Made by a program: the position numbers and the translations under genes
The notes under the pieces: model-generated
Database searches by the model: none
The model's input: only the letters and a program-made list of their open reading frames with translations
Told to the model about the DNA's origin: nothing
NCBI GenBank assembly: GCA_964019135.1
Contig: OZ025252.1
Location: 11,362,823 to 11,426,822, forward strand
Length of the DNA: 64,000 nucleotides
Origin: Arenicola marina
Taxonomy: Eukaryota; Annelida; Polychaeta; Arenicolidae
Reading direction: 5' to 3'
Part shown: positions 34,850 to 48,200 of the stretch, one piece after another
Position numbering within the stretch: the stretch's first letter is position 1
Layout: each line of letters begins with the position of its first letter

Positions 34850-36733
34850 GTACAAGCGACGGCTTGGCGGGAACACACAGGTGATAGCGGTACACAGCGC
34901 CACGAACGGATACCATCTGACCGACATGGAACTCAAGCTGGGCCCAGAGCGGCGCGGTGCGGGATCGAGTCCCGCCGTGCGCCGCCGCCAGACTTCCTTC
35001 AGCCTCGTATTCCTTCTGGCCACCGTCTTTCTGGTGCTGGCGACGCAGGTCCCGGGCCGCGCGGCCGCCAGTACCTACAGCAATGACACGACGAGCGCCG
35101 ACGTGGAGGAAAAGCCCTTTGAGTGTGCGCCGCCCAAGGGCTGCAAGCCGGGCACGATCCTGCCACTGTGGACGCCCGTCGATAACCTGAGCGTTGGGGA
35201 CAAGGCGGCCCGCGCCACCGTGTACTTCGCCGCGTTGGCCTTCATGTTCCTGGGGGTGTCCATCATCGCCGACCGCTTCATGGCCGCCATCGAGGTGATC
35301 ACCTCCAAGGAGCGGGAGGTGACCGTCAAGAAACCCAACGGGGAGACCGCCGTGGTCAACGTGCGCATCTGGAACGAGACGGTGTCCAACTTGACTCTGA
35401 TGGCCCTGGGGTCGTCCACTCCGGAGATCCTGCTCTCCATCATCGAAGTGTGCGCCAACAACTTCGAGGCGGGCGACTTGGGCCCGGGCACGATCGTCGG
35501 TAGCGCCGCCTTCAACCTGTTCGTCATCATGGGCATCTGCGTCTATGTCATCCCAGACGGCGAGGTGAGGCGGATCAAGCACCTGCGCGTGTTCTTCATC
35601 ACGGCGGCCTGGAGCGTGTTCGCCTACCTCTGGCTCTACCTCATCCTGGCCGTCATCTCGGAGGGCGTCATCGACGTGTGGGAGGGCCTCGTCACCTTCC
35701 TCTTCTTCCCGGCATGCATCGTCACCGCCTACATCGCCGACCGCAAGATCCTCGTCTACCGCTTCCTGTCCAAAAAGTACGCTTCCGGCAAACACAAGAC
35801 GATCGTGATGTCGGACGGCGACATGGAGATGGGCGACAAGGCCAATCACGTGGGCGACGAGATCCTCTTCCAGGGAATGGAGAGCGAGGATGCCGAGATT
35901 CGAGAGTTCGAGAAGCATCGACGGGAGTTCATCGAGATTCTGCGCGAGTTGAGAAAGAAGAACCCCAACGTTGACATGAAGACGTTGGAGGAGATGGCGG
36001 AGTACGAGGTGATGAACCGCGGGCCCAAGAGCCGCGCCTTCTACCGCATCCAGGCCACGCGCAAACTGACCGGCGGCGGCAACGTCATCAAGAAGTCCAA
36101 GCTGGACCGGAAGTCGAGCATCCACGACGTCAAGGTCGAGCTCACTGAAGACGAGAACGTGACGCGCATCTTCTTCGAGCCGGGCCACTACACGGTGATG
36201 GAGAACGTGGGATCCTTCAGCCTGACCGTGTCCAGGCAGGGCGGCAACACCAACAACACCGTCTACGTCGACTACCGCACGGAGGACGGCACGGCCAACG
36301 CCGGCTCGGACTTCGAGTACGCCGAGGGCACGCTGGTCTTCCAACCCGGGGACAGCCACCAGCAGTTCGCCGTCACCATCCTCGACGACGACATCTTCGA
36401 GGAGGATGAGCACTTCTACGTGCGGCTGAGCAACCTGCGGTCGGGCGAGGACGTGAATGGCTACGCGGGCCAGACCGCCAAGATCCAGCTGGCCAATCCA
36501 TCCATGGCCACCATCATGATCCTGGACGACGACCACGCCGGGATTTTCCACTTCGAGCAGAAGGAGACGTCCTTCCCGGAGTCGATGGGGGAGGCCAGCA
36601 TCAAGGTGACTCGCTCCTCCGGGGCCCGCGGCAAGGTCCGTGTGCCCTACCGCACACTGGACGGCACCGCCAAGAGCGGCAAGGACTTCGACCAGATCAC
36701 CGGGGCACTCATCTTCGAAAACGACGAAACTGA
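34850..36733 (+). CDS. SLC8 (NCX): Sodium/calcium exchanger (SLC8/NCX), large first coding exon
   Basis: Plasma-membrane antiporter swapping Na+ for Ca2+. The acceptor tttttacag ends at 34849. I place the start at ATG 34926, with G at -3 and +4; an in-frame GTG at 34881 is not needed. 602 codons plus two bases follow, then donor gtgagt at 36734. Residues from that ATG: signal anchor/peptide 24-49; membrane segments from about 95; alpha-1 repeat 155-171 (NLTLMALGSSTPEILLS) and GTIVGSAAFN 188-197; XIP-like basic region about 271-293; CBD1 Calx-beta about 407-505 with the calcium-binding acidic cluster LDDDIFEEDE 487-496; start of CBD2 from about 528. The exon ends in CBD2 at FENDET, the same place as the big exon 2 of vertebrate NCX genes, where alternative splicing begins. 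CBD2 remainder, alpha-2 repeat and later helices must be in exons not recognised here. Third codon positions are strongly G/C. Confidence 0.96.
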
Positions 36734-36916
36734 GTGAGTAACCTACTTTCTTTTTTTTGCATTTTGGCATGTTGATCATTACATATATATTTGTATGTGA
36801 GAATCATCCAATGTCGTGAAAATTTGCCTAAAGCTACCAGTTCCTGAGCTTCGGGGCAAAATGCACATATTTTGAGTATGTAACTTGTCTTGAAGGAAAT
36901 GTCATGCAAATATTAT

Positions 36917-37042
36917 TGCAATACAATACAATATAAGAATCGCTACAATACAATATAAGAATCGCTACAATACAATATAAGAATCGCTACAATACAATAT
37001 AAGAATCGCTACAATACAATATAAGAATCGTTATAATACAAT
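36917..37042. repeat. 22-bp repeat, five to six units
   Basis: Unit caatacaatataagaatcgc + ta; AT-rich, 180 bp after the NCX donor. Confidence 0.92.
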
Positions 37043-37989
37043 ACAAACATGAGACTCCGGATGGTGTGGGTTGTTGGACATGCCATTCTGCTGGCAATCC
37101 CTAACACACCTGATAAGACTATGCGTCTACACATCCATTACATTTTGTTTTTAGTGCATAGACACACAAAGCATATTGCCTTATCTGAATTCGGTAAAGC
37201 AACTCTCGAAAAAGACTATATGACGAACCTCGCCGCACCCCCCCCCCCGCCCCCCGCCACCACTTTGGACACTAGATACACCGCCAGCTATTGATTGGAA
37301 ACAAACAAGGACCGCTTCATCGGTAATACGATTTATTGGCCCGTATCGTGCACAATGCCTCCAAACGACCCTCCCCCCCCCCCCCGCTGTCCCCCACAAG
37401 CACTCCCATCTCCTTGTTACCAACACATATTTAGTACTCAAAGCACTTGTGTATGACATCTATCCTTAATAACAGACACATGAACCGTGCGCACGAAGAA
37501 CTCTCGGCTCGGCAGCGATTCTGATAGGTATGCGTCCTGCGTCATTTGTCTTTTGATGTCGGCAGTTTACGGTGCCTATCGTACCCCGAAATTTCGGGGT
37601 CCCGGCCTGAAGAGGTTAAGTTCGGCTGCTGAATTAACGTTGATACCGATGTGTTCAAATGCTGAAGTTTCTAGTCAATGTGGTAGGCGCCGTAGTGTTA
37701 GCAGGAGACGTCACCGCTTCCTGTAGGTCTCTTCAGGGCAGAAAGATAACTGAAGACTTTAGAGAACAGCACCGCTCACTTCCCGCGGTGACTGCCTCTG
37801 CTGCCGCCGCCCGTTAAAGAAGTCCCCCGACTAGAGAGCTTATTACAGACATGGCTGCCGGGCGTGTTGTGTTCCTGGCCACATTGACAGATGTTGGCAA
37901 CAAGATGCAGGTGGATTCTTCACAGAATCATTGAAACATTAACAGAATGTGAATAACCCGTCTATTATTGAACATCGCCACGAATGCCA
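37043..37989. other. Unique DNA, probable NCX intron
   Basis: C runs at about 37238 and 37373. No NCX exon with Calx-beta or alpha-2 features recognised. Confidence 0.4.
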
Positions 37990-38625
37990 GATGTTTATTA
38001 TCCTGGTGTCCCATATCTGGTACACAATGCAAGTATCCCATACCTGGTGGACAATGCCTGGTATCCCATATCTCGTATAAACTACAAGTATCCCATACCT
38101 GGTGGACAATGCCTGGTATCCCATATCTCGTATAAACTACAAGTATCCCATACCTGGTGGACAATGCCTGGTATCCCATATCTCGTATAAACTACAAGTA
38201 TCCCATACCTGGTGGACAATGCCTGGTATCCCATATCTCGTATAAACTACAAGTATCCCATACCTGGTGGACAATGCCTGGTATCCCATATCTCGTATAA
38301 ACTACAAGTATCCCATACCTGGTGGACAATGCCCCGTATCCCATATCTCGTATAAACTACAAGTATCCCATACTTGGTGGACAATGCCTGGTATCCCATA
38401 TCTCGTATAAACTACAAGTATCCCATACCTGGTGGACAATGCTTGGTATCCCATATCTCGTATAAACTACAAGTATCCCATACCTGGTGGACAATGCCTG
38501 GTATCCCATATCTCGTATAAACTACAAGTATCCCATACCTGGTGGACAATACCTGGTATCCCATATCTCGTATAAACTACAAGTATGCCTTACCTAGTGG
38601 ACAATGCCTGGTATCCCATACAATA
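37990..38625. repeat. 55-bp minisatellite, about eleven units
   Basis: Unit aagtatcccatacctggtgg + acaatgcctggtatcccata + tctcgtataaactac. Very homogeneous; the first unit and the last are partial or diverged. Confidence 0.95.
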
Positions 38626-38814
38626 CCCGATATCCCATATCTGAACACCATATTTAACATACATTATATGGTATACCATATTCAGTATAGAATAGTTTGC
38701 ATGCAGTACTTGTGTACAGCCCCATGCTCGGTATATGTCCTCGGTAGACAACCCCGATATACCATTAGTTTTAATGACGTAACGCGGCGCTTTATTGGTA
38801 CCCTATAAACTAAC

Positions 38815-38897
38815 TCACGTGACGTGACGTGGCGTGGTGTGACGTGACGTGGCGTGATATGGCGGGGTGTGGCGTGACGTGGCGTCGTGTGGCGCCC
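38815..38897. repeat. GTGACGTGGC short-unit repeat
   Basis: Irregular repeats of gtgacgtggcgtg followed by a C run. Confidence 0.75.
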
Positions 38898-39427
38898 CCC
38901 CCCCCCCCACACACCCCCGGGCCGTGGCCGCACCACGCGAATCCGTCGCTAACTCACTCTCCAGCCGATGATGACAGAGCTTCGACCTTTGTTTGGCAGG
39001 CTATTAATTGGCCGTGGCCCGGCCGCTGTGGTCTGAGACGTCAGCGGCCGGTGCTGGGTGGCCCTGAGGGATGGCAGACCAGTGGGTCCTGGGGTGCCCT
39101 GCCCTGGCCATGGGTGCCACCACTGAATGCCAACACAACACGACTGTCAGAGAGGGTGGGCGGCTGTCCCCGACAATGGAGCTCTCCCCTCCCCCCACCC
39201 GCGCGACACCCGGTCGGGGGTGAGCCAGCCTCTTGTATTGACCTGATGTGATAGATGTTCACACTGGCCTTGATTAGGGCGCTATCCTACGATATATACT
39301 GGTAGGGGGCAGCAGCGTCGCGCAGGGTATACGGACCGTCGCCATGGCGATGTGACCAGGGTGCGCGGGAGGCGGCGCGTGGGAGGAGGCCAGAGGCCAG
39401 CCCTTGGGTTAAGAGAGTGGGGATTCA
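38898..39427. other. Unique GC-rich spacer
   Basis: No exon or RNA gene recognised on either strand. Confidence 0.4.
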
Positions 39428-39512
39428 TCACAGGGTGTGGATGGACCATCACAGGGTGTGGATGGACCATCACAGGGTGTGGATGGACCATCACAGGGTG
39501 TGGATGGACCAT
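39428..39512. repeat. 21-bp repeat, four units
   Basis: Unit tcacagggtgtggatggacc + a. Confidence 0.92.
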
Positions 39513-39652
39513 GTAGTACACCAAGGAAGGCAGGAGCAGCGGTCCTCGGCCGTCCAAGTAATGGGGCACCTTTTGTTTTGTTGCTGAGGTGTCGCTATGG
39601 ACGGAGATATCTATGTATCCACTTTGTGCCCACCCCAACATGGCGACATCGT

Positions 39653-39778
39653 GGCGACAAGGCGTGGCTGGCGACAAGGCGTGGCTGGCGACAAGGTGTG
39701 GCTGGCGACAAGGCGCGGCTGGCGACAAGGCGTGGCTGGCGACAAGGCGTGGCTGGCGACAAGGCATGGCTGGCGGCA
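39653..39778. repeat. 17-bp repeat, about eight units
   Basis: Unit ggcgtggctggcgacaa. Confidence 0.93.
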
Positions 39779-40423
39779 GTACTGTACTGACCAAACTTAA
39801 GCCACCCTTGCCCATCCCCCTAGCCCAAATAACCACTACTCGACTATTCCGTGCCCTCACTCTACCCCCTCACCACCCCGCTGTCAACCCAGCCCACTCC
39901 CCAACTTACCGCATACCCTACCCTACCCAGTCTTCATTCCCACCACGTGACACCTGTACCTGTGGCCGACAGCAGCGCGCCAGGCGGCGAGCAAACGACA
40001 CGACCAGCGGCCCGGGCCGCCGTCAGGGCGAGGCACGCGGCGGCCACGCCCTGTACTGTGGGCGCCACCCGGGCTGGCGGGGGGTGGGTGGGGGTGGGCA
40101 GGGGCCTGCGCTTAGGGGTGGAGGGGGGGGGGGTGCGCTGACACCCTGCGTGCTATGAGCGAGCAGCGCCCGGTAGAAAGCAGATCTCAGCCTATGCCGT
40201 TGATGATACTAATGACGTGCTGTTATGCCCACCCGCCCCCCATCCCCACCGCGTATGTGTTACGTCCTCATAGGCTACATTGGCTCAGTGATTACTGATT
40301 ACGGAGCGTCCTTGTTGTGTACCCCTGCCTACCTCCAAATCTAGTGTGCCGTACACCAAGGGGCAACCACGTGACTGGCGCTGGTCAGCGGGGCGATGGC
40401 TGCTACAGCATGCGCCGTCCCAT
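39779..40423. other. Unique C-rich then GC-rich DNA
   Basis: No gene recognised. A G run is present at about 40118-40131. Confidence 0.4.
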
Positions 40424-40972
40424 GGGTACAGCATGCCCCTGGCTCAGTCTGCCTTCCTCTGGGTACAGCATGCCCCTGGCTCAGTCTGCCTTCCTCTGGG
40501 TACATCATGCCCATGGCTCAGTATGCCTTCCTCTGGGTACAGCATGCCCCTGGCTCAGTCTGCCTTCCTCTGGGTACAGCATGCCCATGGCTCAGTCTGC
40601 CTTCCTCTGGGTACAGCATGCCCATGGCTCAGTCTGCCTTCCTCTGGGTACAGCAGACCCATGGCTCAGTCTGCCTTCCTCTGGGTACAGCATGCCCATG
40701 GCTCAGTCTGCCTTTCTCTGGGTACAGCATGCCCATGGCTCAGTCTGCCTTCCTCTGGGTACAGCATGCCCATGGCTCAGTCTGCCTCCCTCTGGGTACA
40801 GCATGCCCGTGGCTCAGTCTGCCTTCCTCTGGGTACAGCATGCCCATGGCTCAGTCTGCCTTCCTCTGGGTACAGCATGCCCATGGCTCAGTCTGCCTTC
40901 CTCTAGGTACAGCATGCCCATGGCTCAGTCTGCCTTCCTCTGGGTACAGCATGTCCATTGCTCAGTCCGCCG
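40424..40972. repeat. 37-bp minisatellite (second family), fifteen units
   Basis: Unit gggtacagcatgcccatggc + tcagtctgccttcctct. Unrelated in sequence to the 37-bp array at 1-3419. Confidence 0.96.
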
Positions 40973-41445
40973 TTCTGTCAGTCTGCCTCGTTTCTGGCCG
41001 GCATGGAACATTTCCTTGAACGACATCGCTTGCAATAATTCAGATTGCTGTACTTAGTATTCGTGCCTGTAGCTAGCAATGTATTACCTTTATATGGCGC
41101 TTGGGATGACATGAGCTTGCTTGATGACGCGACTGTTTTAACCAATGACATATTCCTGGGTTATAATCCGGCATTAGATCAGCAATGATGTGACAGGAGA
41201 CTGTAATGGCTCTAGATAGAGAGGCCAAGAGGGTGTGGACACTGACATAGTGCTCGGCGGTGTACGGTTCCTATTAAATCATCCACCATCTCGACTTGAC
41301 CTTTATCGCCGTCTTTGCCACGAGAGATTCAACGTAACATCATTATATTCCCATGTAACGAATGATGCCCATTAAGTTTTTCAACGTTACCGCTCATTCC
41401 TCATCCTGCTTTACGGGTTACCGTCGTGCCTGGTGGGCTACAACC
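40973..41445. other. Unique spacer
   Basis: AT-balanced DNA without a recognised feature. Confidence 0.4.
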
Positions 41446-44400
41446 GGGGAGACTGGTGGTGGGTTACAGGGGGCGGCTGGTGGTGGGCTACAGGAAGAAG
41501 GTTGTTGGTGGGATACAGGAAGAAGATTGTTGGTGAGCCGCAGGTGGAAGGTTGTTGGTGGGTTACAGGGGGAAGGTTGTTGGTTGGTTACAGGGAGAAG
41601 GTTGTTGGTGGGTTACAGGAAGAAGGTTGTTGGTGAGCCGCAGGTGGAAGGCTGTTGGTGGGTTACAGGGGGAAGGTTGTTGGTGGGTTACAGGGGGAAG
41701 GTTGTTGGTGGGTAACCTGAGAAATGTTGTTGGTGGGTTACAGGGGACATGTTGTTGGTGGGTTACAGGGGGAAGGTTGTTGGTGGGTTACAGGGGGAAG
41801 GTTGTTGGTGGGTTACAGGGGGAAGGTTGTTGGTGGGTTACAGGGGGAAGGTTGTTGGTGGGTTACAGGGGGAAGGTTGTTGGTGGGTTACAGGGGGAAG
41901 GTTGTTGGTGGGTTACAGGGGGAAGGTTGTTGGTGGGTTACAGGGGGAAGGTTGTTGGTGGGTAACATGAGAAATGTTGTTGGTGGGTTACAGGGGACAT
42001 GTTGTTGGTGGGTTACAGGGGGAAGGTTATTGGTGGGCCACGGGGGCAATGTTATTGGTGGGCCACGGGGGGAATGTTGTTGGTGGGTTACAGGGGGAAG
42101 GTTGTTGGTGGGTTACAGGGGGAAGGTTGTTGGTGGGTTACAGGAGGGAGGTTGTTGGTGGGTTACAGGGGGAAGGTTGTTGGTGGGTTACAGGGGGAAG
42201 GTTGTTGGTGGGTTACAGGGGGAAGGTTGTTGGTGGGTAACATGAGAAATGTTGTTGGTGGGTTACAAGGGGAAGGTTGTTGGTGGGTTACAGGGGGAAG
42301 GTTATTGGTGGGCCACGGGGGCAATGTTATTGGTGGGCCACGGGGGGAATGTTGTTGGTGGGTTACAGGGGGAAGGTTGTTGGTGGGTTACAGGAGGAAG
42401 GTTGTTGGTGGGTTACAGGAGGGAAAGTTGTTGGTGGGTAACATGAGAAATGTTGTTGGTGGGTTACAGGGGACATGTTGTTGGTGGGTTACAGGGGGAA
42501 GGTTGTTGGTGGGTTACAGGGGGAAGGTTGTTGGTGGGTTACAGGGGGAAGGTTATTGGTGGGCCAAGGGGGGAATGTTGTTGGTGGGTTACAGGGGGAA
42601 GGTTGTTGGTGGGTTACAGGGGGAAGGTTGTTGGTGGGTTACAGGGGGAAGGTTGTTGGTGGGTTACAGGGAGAAGGTTTTGGTGGGTAGCATGAGAAAT
42701 GTTGTTGGTGGGTTACAGGGGACATGTTGTTGGTGGGTTACAGGGGGAAGGTTATTGGTGGGCCACGGGGGCAATGTTATTGGTGGGCCACGGGGGGAAT
42801 GTTGTTGGTGGGTTACAGGGGGAAGGTTGTTGGTGGGTTACAGGGGGAAGGTTGTTGGTGGGTTACAGGAGGGAGGTTGTTGGTGGGTAACATGAGAAAT
42901 GTTGTTGGTGGGTTACAGGGGACATGTTGTTGGTGGGTTACAGGGGGAAGGTTACTGGTGGGCCACGGGGGGAATGTTGTTGGTGGGTTACAGGGGAAAG
43001 GTTGTTGGTGGGTTACAGGGGGAAGGTTGTTGGTGGGTTACAGGAGGGAGGTTGTTGGTGGGTTACAGGAGGGAGGTTGTTGGTGGGTAACATGAGAAAT
43101 GTTGTTGGTGGGTTACAGGGGGAAGGTTGTTGGTGGGTTACAGGAGCAAGGTTGTTGGTGGGTTACAGGAGGGAAGGTTGTTGGTGGGTAACATGAGAAA
43201 TGTTGTTGTTGGGTTACAGGGGACATGTTGTTGGTGGGTTACAGGGGGAAGGTTATTGGTGGGCCACGGGGGGAATGTTGTTGGTGGGTTACAGGGGGAA
43301 GGTTGTTGGTGGGTTACAAGGGGAAGGTTATTGGTGGGCCACGGGGGGAATGTTGTTGGTGGGTTACAGGGGGAAGGTTGTTGGTGGGTTACAGGGGGAA
43401 GGTTGTTGGTGGGTTACAGGGGGAAGGTTCTTGGTGGGTTACAAGGGGAAGGTTGTTGGTGGGTTACAGGGAGAAGGTTGTTGGTGGGTAACATGAGAAA
43501 TGTTGTTGGTGGGTTACAGGGGGAAGGTTATTGGTGGGCCACGGGGGGAATGTTGTTGGTGGGTTACAGGGGGAAGGTTGTTGGTGGGTTACAGGGGGAA
43601 GGTTGTTGGTGGGTTACAGGGGGAAGGTTCTTGGTGGGTTACAAGGGGAAGGTTGTTGGTGGGTTACAGGGAGAAGGTTGTTGGTGGGTTACAGGGGGAA
43701 GGTTGTTGGTGGGTTACAGGGGGAAGGTTGTTGGTGGGTTACAAGGGGAAGGTTGTTGGTGGGGAACAGGGAGAAGGTTGTTGGTGGGTAACATGAGAAA
43801 TGTTGTTGGTGGGTTACAGGGGACATGTTGTTGGTGGGTTACAGGGGGAAGGTTATTGGTGGGTTACAGGGGGAAGGTTGTTGGTGGGTTACAGGGGGAA
43901 GGTTGTTGGTGGGTTACAGGAGGGAGGTTGTTGGTGGGTTACAGGGGAAAGGTTGTTTGTGGGTTACAGGAAGAAGGTTGTTGGTGGGTTACAGGGGGAA
44001 GGTTGTTGGTGGGCCACGGGGGGAATGTTGTTGGTAGGTTACAGGGGGAAGGTTGTTGGTGGGTTACAGGGGGAAGGTTGTTGGTGGGTTACAGGAGGGA
44101 GGTTGTTGGTGGGTTACAGGGGAAAGGTTGTTTGTGGGTTACAGGAAGAAGGTTGTTGGTGGGTTACAGAGGGAAGGTTGTTGGTGGGCCACAGGGGGAA
44201 GGTTCTTGGTGGGTTACAGGGGGAAGGTTCTTGGTGTGTTACAGGGGGAACGTTTTTTGGGTGTGGTGGGCTACAAGAGGGAGGCTGTTGGTTACAGGAA
44301 GAAGGTTGTTGGTGGGTTACAAGAAGAAGGTTGTTGGTGGGTTACAGGGGGAAGGTTGTTGGTGGGTTACAGGAAGAAGGTTGTTGGTGGGTTACAGGGG

Positions 44401-44530
44401 GAAGGTTGTTGGTTGGTTACAGAGGGGAGGCGGGTGGTGGGCTACAAGGAGGAGGCTGGTGGTGGGTCACAGGGGGGAGGCTGATGGTGGGTCACAGGGG
44501 GGAGGCTGATGGTGGGTCACAGGGGAGAGG
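41446..44530. repeat. 25-bp minisatellite, about 120 units
   Basis: Unit gttgttggtgggttacaggg + ggaag. A marker pair (taacatgagaaat unit followed later by a ggggacat unit) recurs near 41710, 41960, 42236, 42436, 42687, 42886, 43086, 43187, 43487 and 43787, almost always at multiples of 25 bp. The right end degrades into gaggctggtggtgggtcaca forms. G-rich on the + strand. Confidence 0.96.
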
Positions 44531-44640
44531 CTGCTATTGGTGTTTCAAACGACGCTGCGTTATGTCACTGATGCTGCTCCGGCCCAACAACGCCTGGTTG
44601 AGGACTCGCGACACGCTTTGACAACGTCTGTTGCTACAAT

Positions 44641-45098
44641 GCCCCCCCCCCCTCTCCCACCACTTGGGCGGTCTGGGCTGAGGAGGCCCCCCCCCCTCTC
44701 CCACCACTTTTGCGGTCTGGGCTGAGGAGGCCCCCCCCCTCTCCCATCACTTGGGCGGTCTGGGCTGAGGAGGACCCCCCCCCTCTCCCACCACTTGGGC
44801 GGTCTGGGCTGAGGAGGCCCCCCCCCCCCTCTCCCACCACTTGGGCGGTCTGGGCTGAGGAGGCCCCCCCCCCTCTCCCATCACTTGGGCGGTCTGGGCT
44901 GAGGAGGACCCCCCCCCCCCTCTCCCACCACTTGGGCGGTCTGGGCTGAGGAGGCCCCCACCCCCCCCCCCTCTCTCCCACCACTTTTGCGGTCTGGGCT
45001 GAGGAGGCCCCCCCCCTCTCCCATCACTTGGGCGGTCTGGGCTGAGGAGGACCCCCCCCCCTCTCCCACCCCTCGGGCGGTCTGGGCTGAGGAGGATG
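44641..45098. repeat. 42-45-bp minisatellite with C runs, ten to eleven units
   Basis: Unit ctctcccaccacttgggcgg + tctgggctgaggagg followed by 7-12 C. Length variation sits mainly in the C run. Confidence 0.94.
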
Positions 45099-45277
45099 AC
45101 ACTGGTGTCGTCGTGTAGCTAATTGGTTCAGGGCGGCAGACCCTGGGGCCATACGATTTCAGCAATACGATGAAATATGTATTTACCAATCTTTTTATCA
45201 AGGTAACAAACAGTTGTAGAGCATGTTTCGTTATTGTTTCGAGCGCACTCGGTTCTGTTTTGACATAACGCCTTAGT
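45099..45277 (+). other. Spacer with possible SINE head
   Basis: The stretch gtgtagctaattggttcagg + gcggcagaccctgg looks like the 5' part of a tRNA-derived SINE (A-box-like tagctaattgg), but no B box or tail is clear. Confidence 0.3.
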
Positions 45278-48200
45278 GTGATGTGCCGCCATCCGGAGGG
45301 TTAAACACAGTGACGACTGTGATGTGCCGCCATGTAGAGGGTTAAACACAGTGACGACTGTGATGTGCCGCCATGTAGAGGGTTAAACACAGTGACGACT
45401 GTGGCGTGCCGCCATCCAGAGGGTTAAACACAGTGACGACTGTGGTGTGCCGCCATCCAGAGGGTTAAACACAGTGACGACTGTGGTGTGCCGCCATCCA
45501 GAGGGTTAAACACAGTGACGACTGTGGCGTGCCGCCATCCAGAGGGTTAAACACAGTGACGACTGTGGTGTGCCGCCATCCAGAGGGTTAAACACAGTGA
45601 CGACTGTGGTGTGCCGCCATCCAGAGGGTTAAACACAGTGACGACTGTGGTGTGCCGCCATCCAGAGGGTTAAACACAGTGACGACTGTGGTGTGCCGCC
45701 ATCCAGAGGGTTAAACACAGTGACGACTGTGATGTGCCGCCATCCAGAGGGTTAAACACAGTGACGACTGTGGTGTGCCGCCATCCAGAGGGTTAAACAC
45801 AGTGACGACTGTGATGTGCCGCCATCCAGAGGGTTAAACACAGTGACGACTGTGGTGTGCCGCCATCCAGAGGGTTAAACACAGTGACGACTGTGGTGTG
45901 CCGCCATCCAGAGGGTTAAACACAGTGACGACTGTGATGTGCCGCCATCCAGAGGGTTAAACACAGTGACAACTGTGGTGTGCCGCCATGTAGAGGGTTA
46001 AACACAGTGACGACTGTGGTGTGCCGCCATGCAAAGGGTTAAACATAGTGACGACTTGGTGTGCCGCCATCCAGAGGGTTAAACACAGTGACGACTGTGG
46101 TGTGCCGCCATCCAGAGGGTTAAACACAGTGACGACTGTGGTGTGCCGCCATCCAGAAGGTTAAACACAGTGACGACTGTGGTGTGCCGCCATCCAGAGG
46201 GTTAAACACAGTGACGACTGTGGTGTGCCGCCATCCAGAGAGTTAAATACAGTGACGACTGTGATGTGCCGCCATCCAGAGGGTTAAACACAGTGACGAC
46301 TGTGGTGTGCCGCCACGCAACGGGTTAAACATAGTGACGACTTGGTGTGCCGCCATCCAGAGGGTTAAAAACAGTGACGACTGTGATGTGCCGCCATGTA
46401 GAGGGTTAAACACAGTGACGACTGTGGTGTGCCGCCATCCAGAGGGTTAAACACAGCGACGACTGTGGTGTGCCGCCATGTAGAGGGTTAAACACAGACG
46501 ACTGTGATTTGCCGCCATCCAGAGGGTTAAACACAGTGACGACTGTGGTGTGCCGCCATGTAGAGGGTTAAACACAGTGACGACTGTGATGTGCCGCCAT
46601 CCAGAGGGTTAAACACAGTGACGACTGTGATGTGCCGCCATGTAGAGGGTTACACACAGTGACGACTGTGATGTGCCGCCATGTAGAGGGTTAAACACAA
46701 TGACGACTGTGGTGTGCCGCCCTGTAGAGGGTTAAACACAGTGACGACTGTGATGTGCCGCCATGTAGAGGGTTAAACACAGTGACGACTGTGGTGTGCC
46801 GCCATCCAGAGGGTTAAACACAGTGACGACTGTGGTGTGCCGCCATCCAGAGGGTTAAACACAGTGACGAATGTGGTGTGCCGCCATCCAGAGGGTTAAA
46901 CACAGTGACGACTGTGGTGTGCCGCCATGTAGAGGGTTAAACACAGTGACGACTGTGGTGTGCCGCCATCCAGAGGGTTAAACACAGTAACGACTGTGGT
47001 GTGCCGCCATGTAGAGCGTTAAACACAGTGACGACTGTGGTGTGCCGCCATGTAGAGGGTTAAACACAGTGACGACTGTGGTGTGCCGCCATCCAGAGGG
47101 TTAAACACAGTGACGACTGTGGTGTGCCGCCATGTAGAGGGTTAAACACAGTGACGCCTGTGATGTGCCGCCATGTAGAGGGTTAAACACAGTGACGGCT
47201 GTGGTGTGCCGCCATCCAGAGGGTTAAACACAGTAACGACTGTGGTGTGCCGCCATCCAGAAGGTTAAACACAGTGACGACTGTGGTGTGCCGCCATCCA
47301 GAGGGTTAAACACAGTGACGACTGTGGTGTGCCGCCATGTAGAGGGTTAAACACAGTGACGACTGTGGTGTGCCGCCATGTAGAGGGTTAAACACAGTGA
47401 CGACTGTGGTGTGCCGCCATGTAGTGGGTTAAACACAGTGACGACTGTGATGTGCCGCCATCCAGAGGGTTAAACACAGTGACGACTGTGGTGTGCCGCC
47501 ATGTAGAGGGTTAAACACAGTGACGACTGTGATGTGCCGCCATCCAGAGGGTTACACACAGTGACGACTGTGATGTGCCGCCATGTAGAGGGTTAAACAC
47601 AGTGACGACTGTGGTGTGCCGCCATGTAGAGGGTTAAACACAGTGACGACTGTGATGTGCCGCCATGTAGAGGGTTAAACACAGTGACGACTGTGGTGTG
47701 CCGCCATCCAGAGGGTTAAACACAGTAACGACTGTGGTATGCCGCCGTCCAGAGGGTTAAACACAGTGACGACTGTGGTGTGCCGCCATCCAGAGGGTTA
47801 AACACAGTAACGACTGTGGTGTGCCGCCATGTAGAGCGTTAAACACAGTGACGACTGTGGTGTGCCGCCATGTAGAGGGTTAAACACAGTGACGACTGTG
47901 GTGTGCCGCCATCCAGAGGGTTAAACACAGTGACGACTGTGGTGTGCCGCCATGTAGAGGGTTAAACACAGTGACGACTGTGATGTGCCGCCATGTAGAG
48001 GGTTAAACACAGTGACGACTGTGGTGTGCCGCCATCCAGAGGGTTAAACACAGTAACGACTGTGGTGTGCCGCCATCCAGAGGGTTAAACACAGTGACGA
48101 CTGTGATGTGCCGCCATTCAGAGGGTTAAACAGTGACGACTGTGGTGTGCCGCCATGTAGAGGGTTAAACACAGTGACGACTGTGGTGTGCCGCCATGTA

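Noticed and set aside
34881-34883. GTG as NCX start
   Set aside because: Animal nuclear genes start at ATG; ATG 34926 has good context and precedes the signal sequence.
34689-36779. 696-codon frame antisense to NCX
   Set aside because: Shadow of the GC-rich third positions of the NCX exon; the sense strand has clear NCX motifs.
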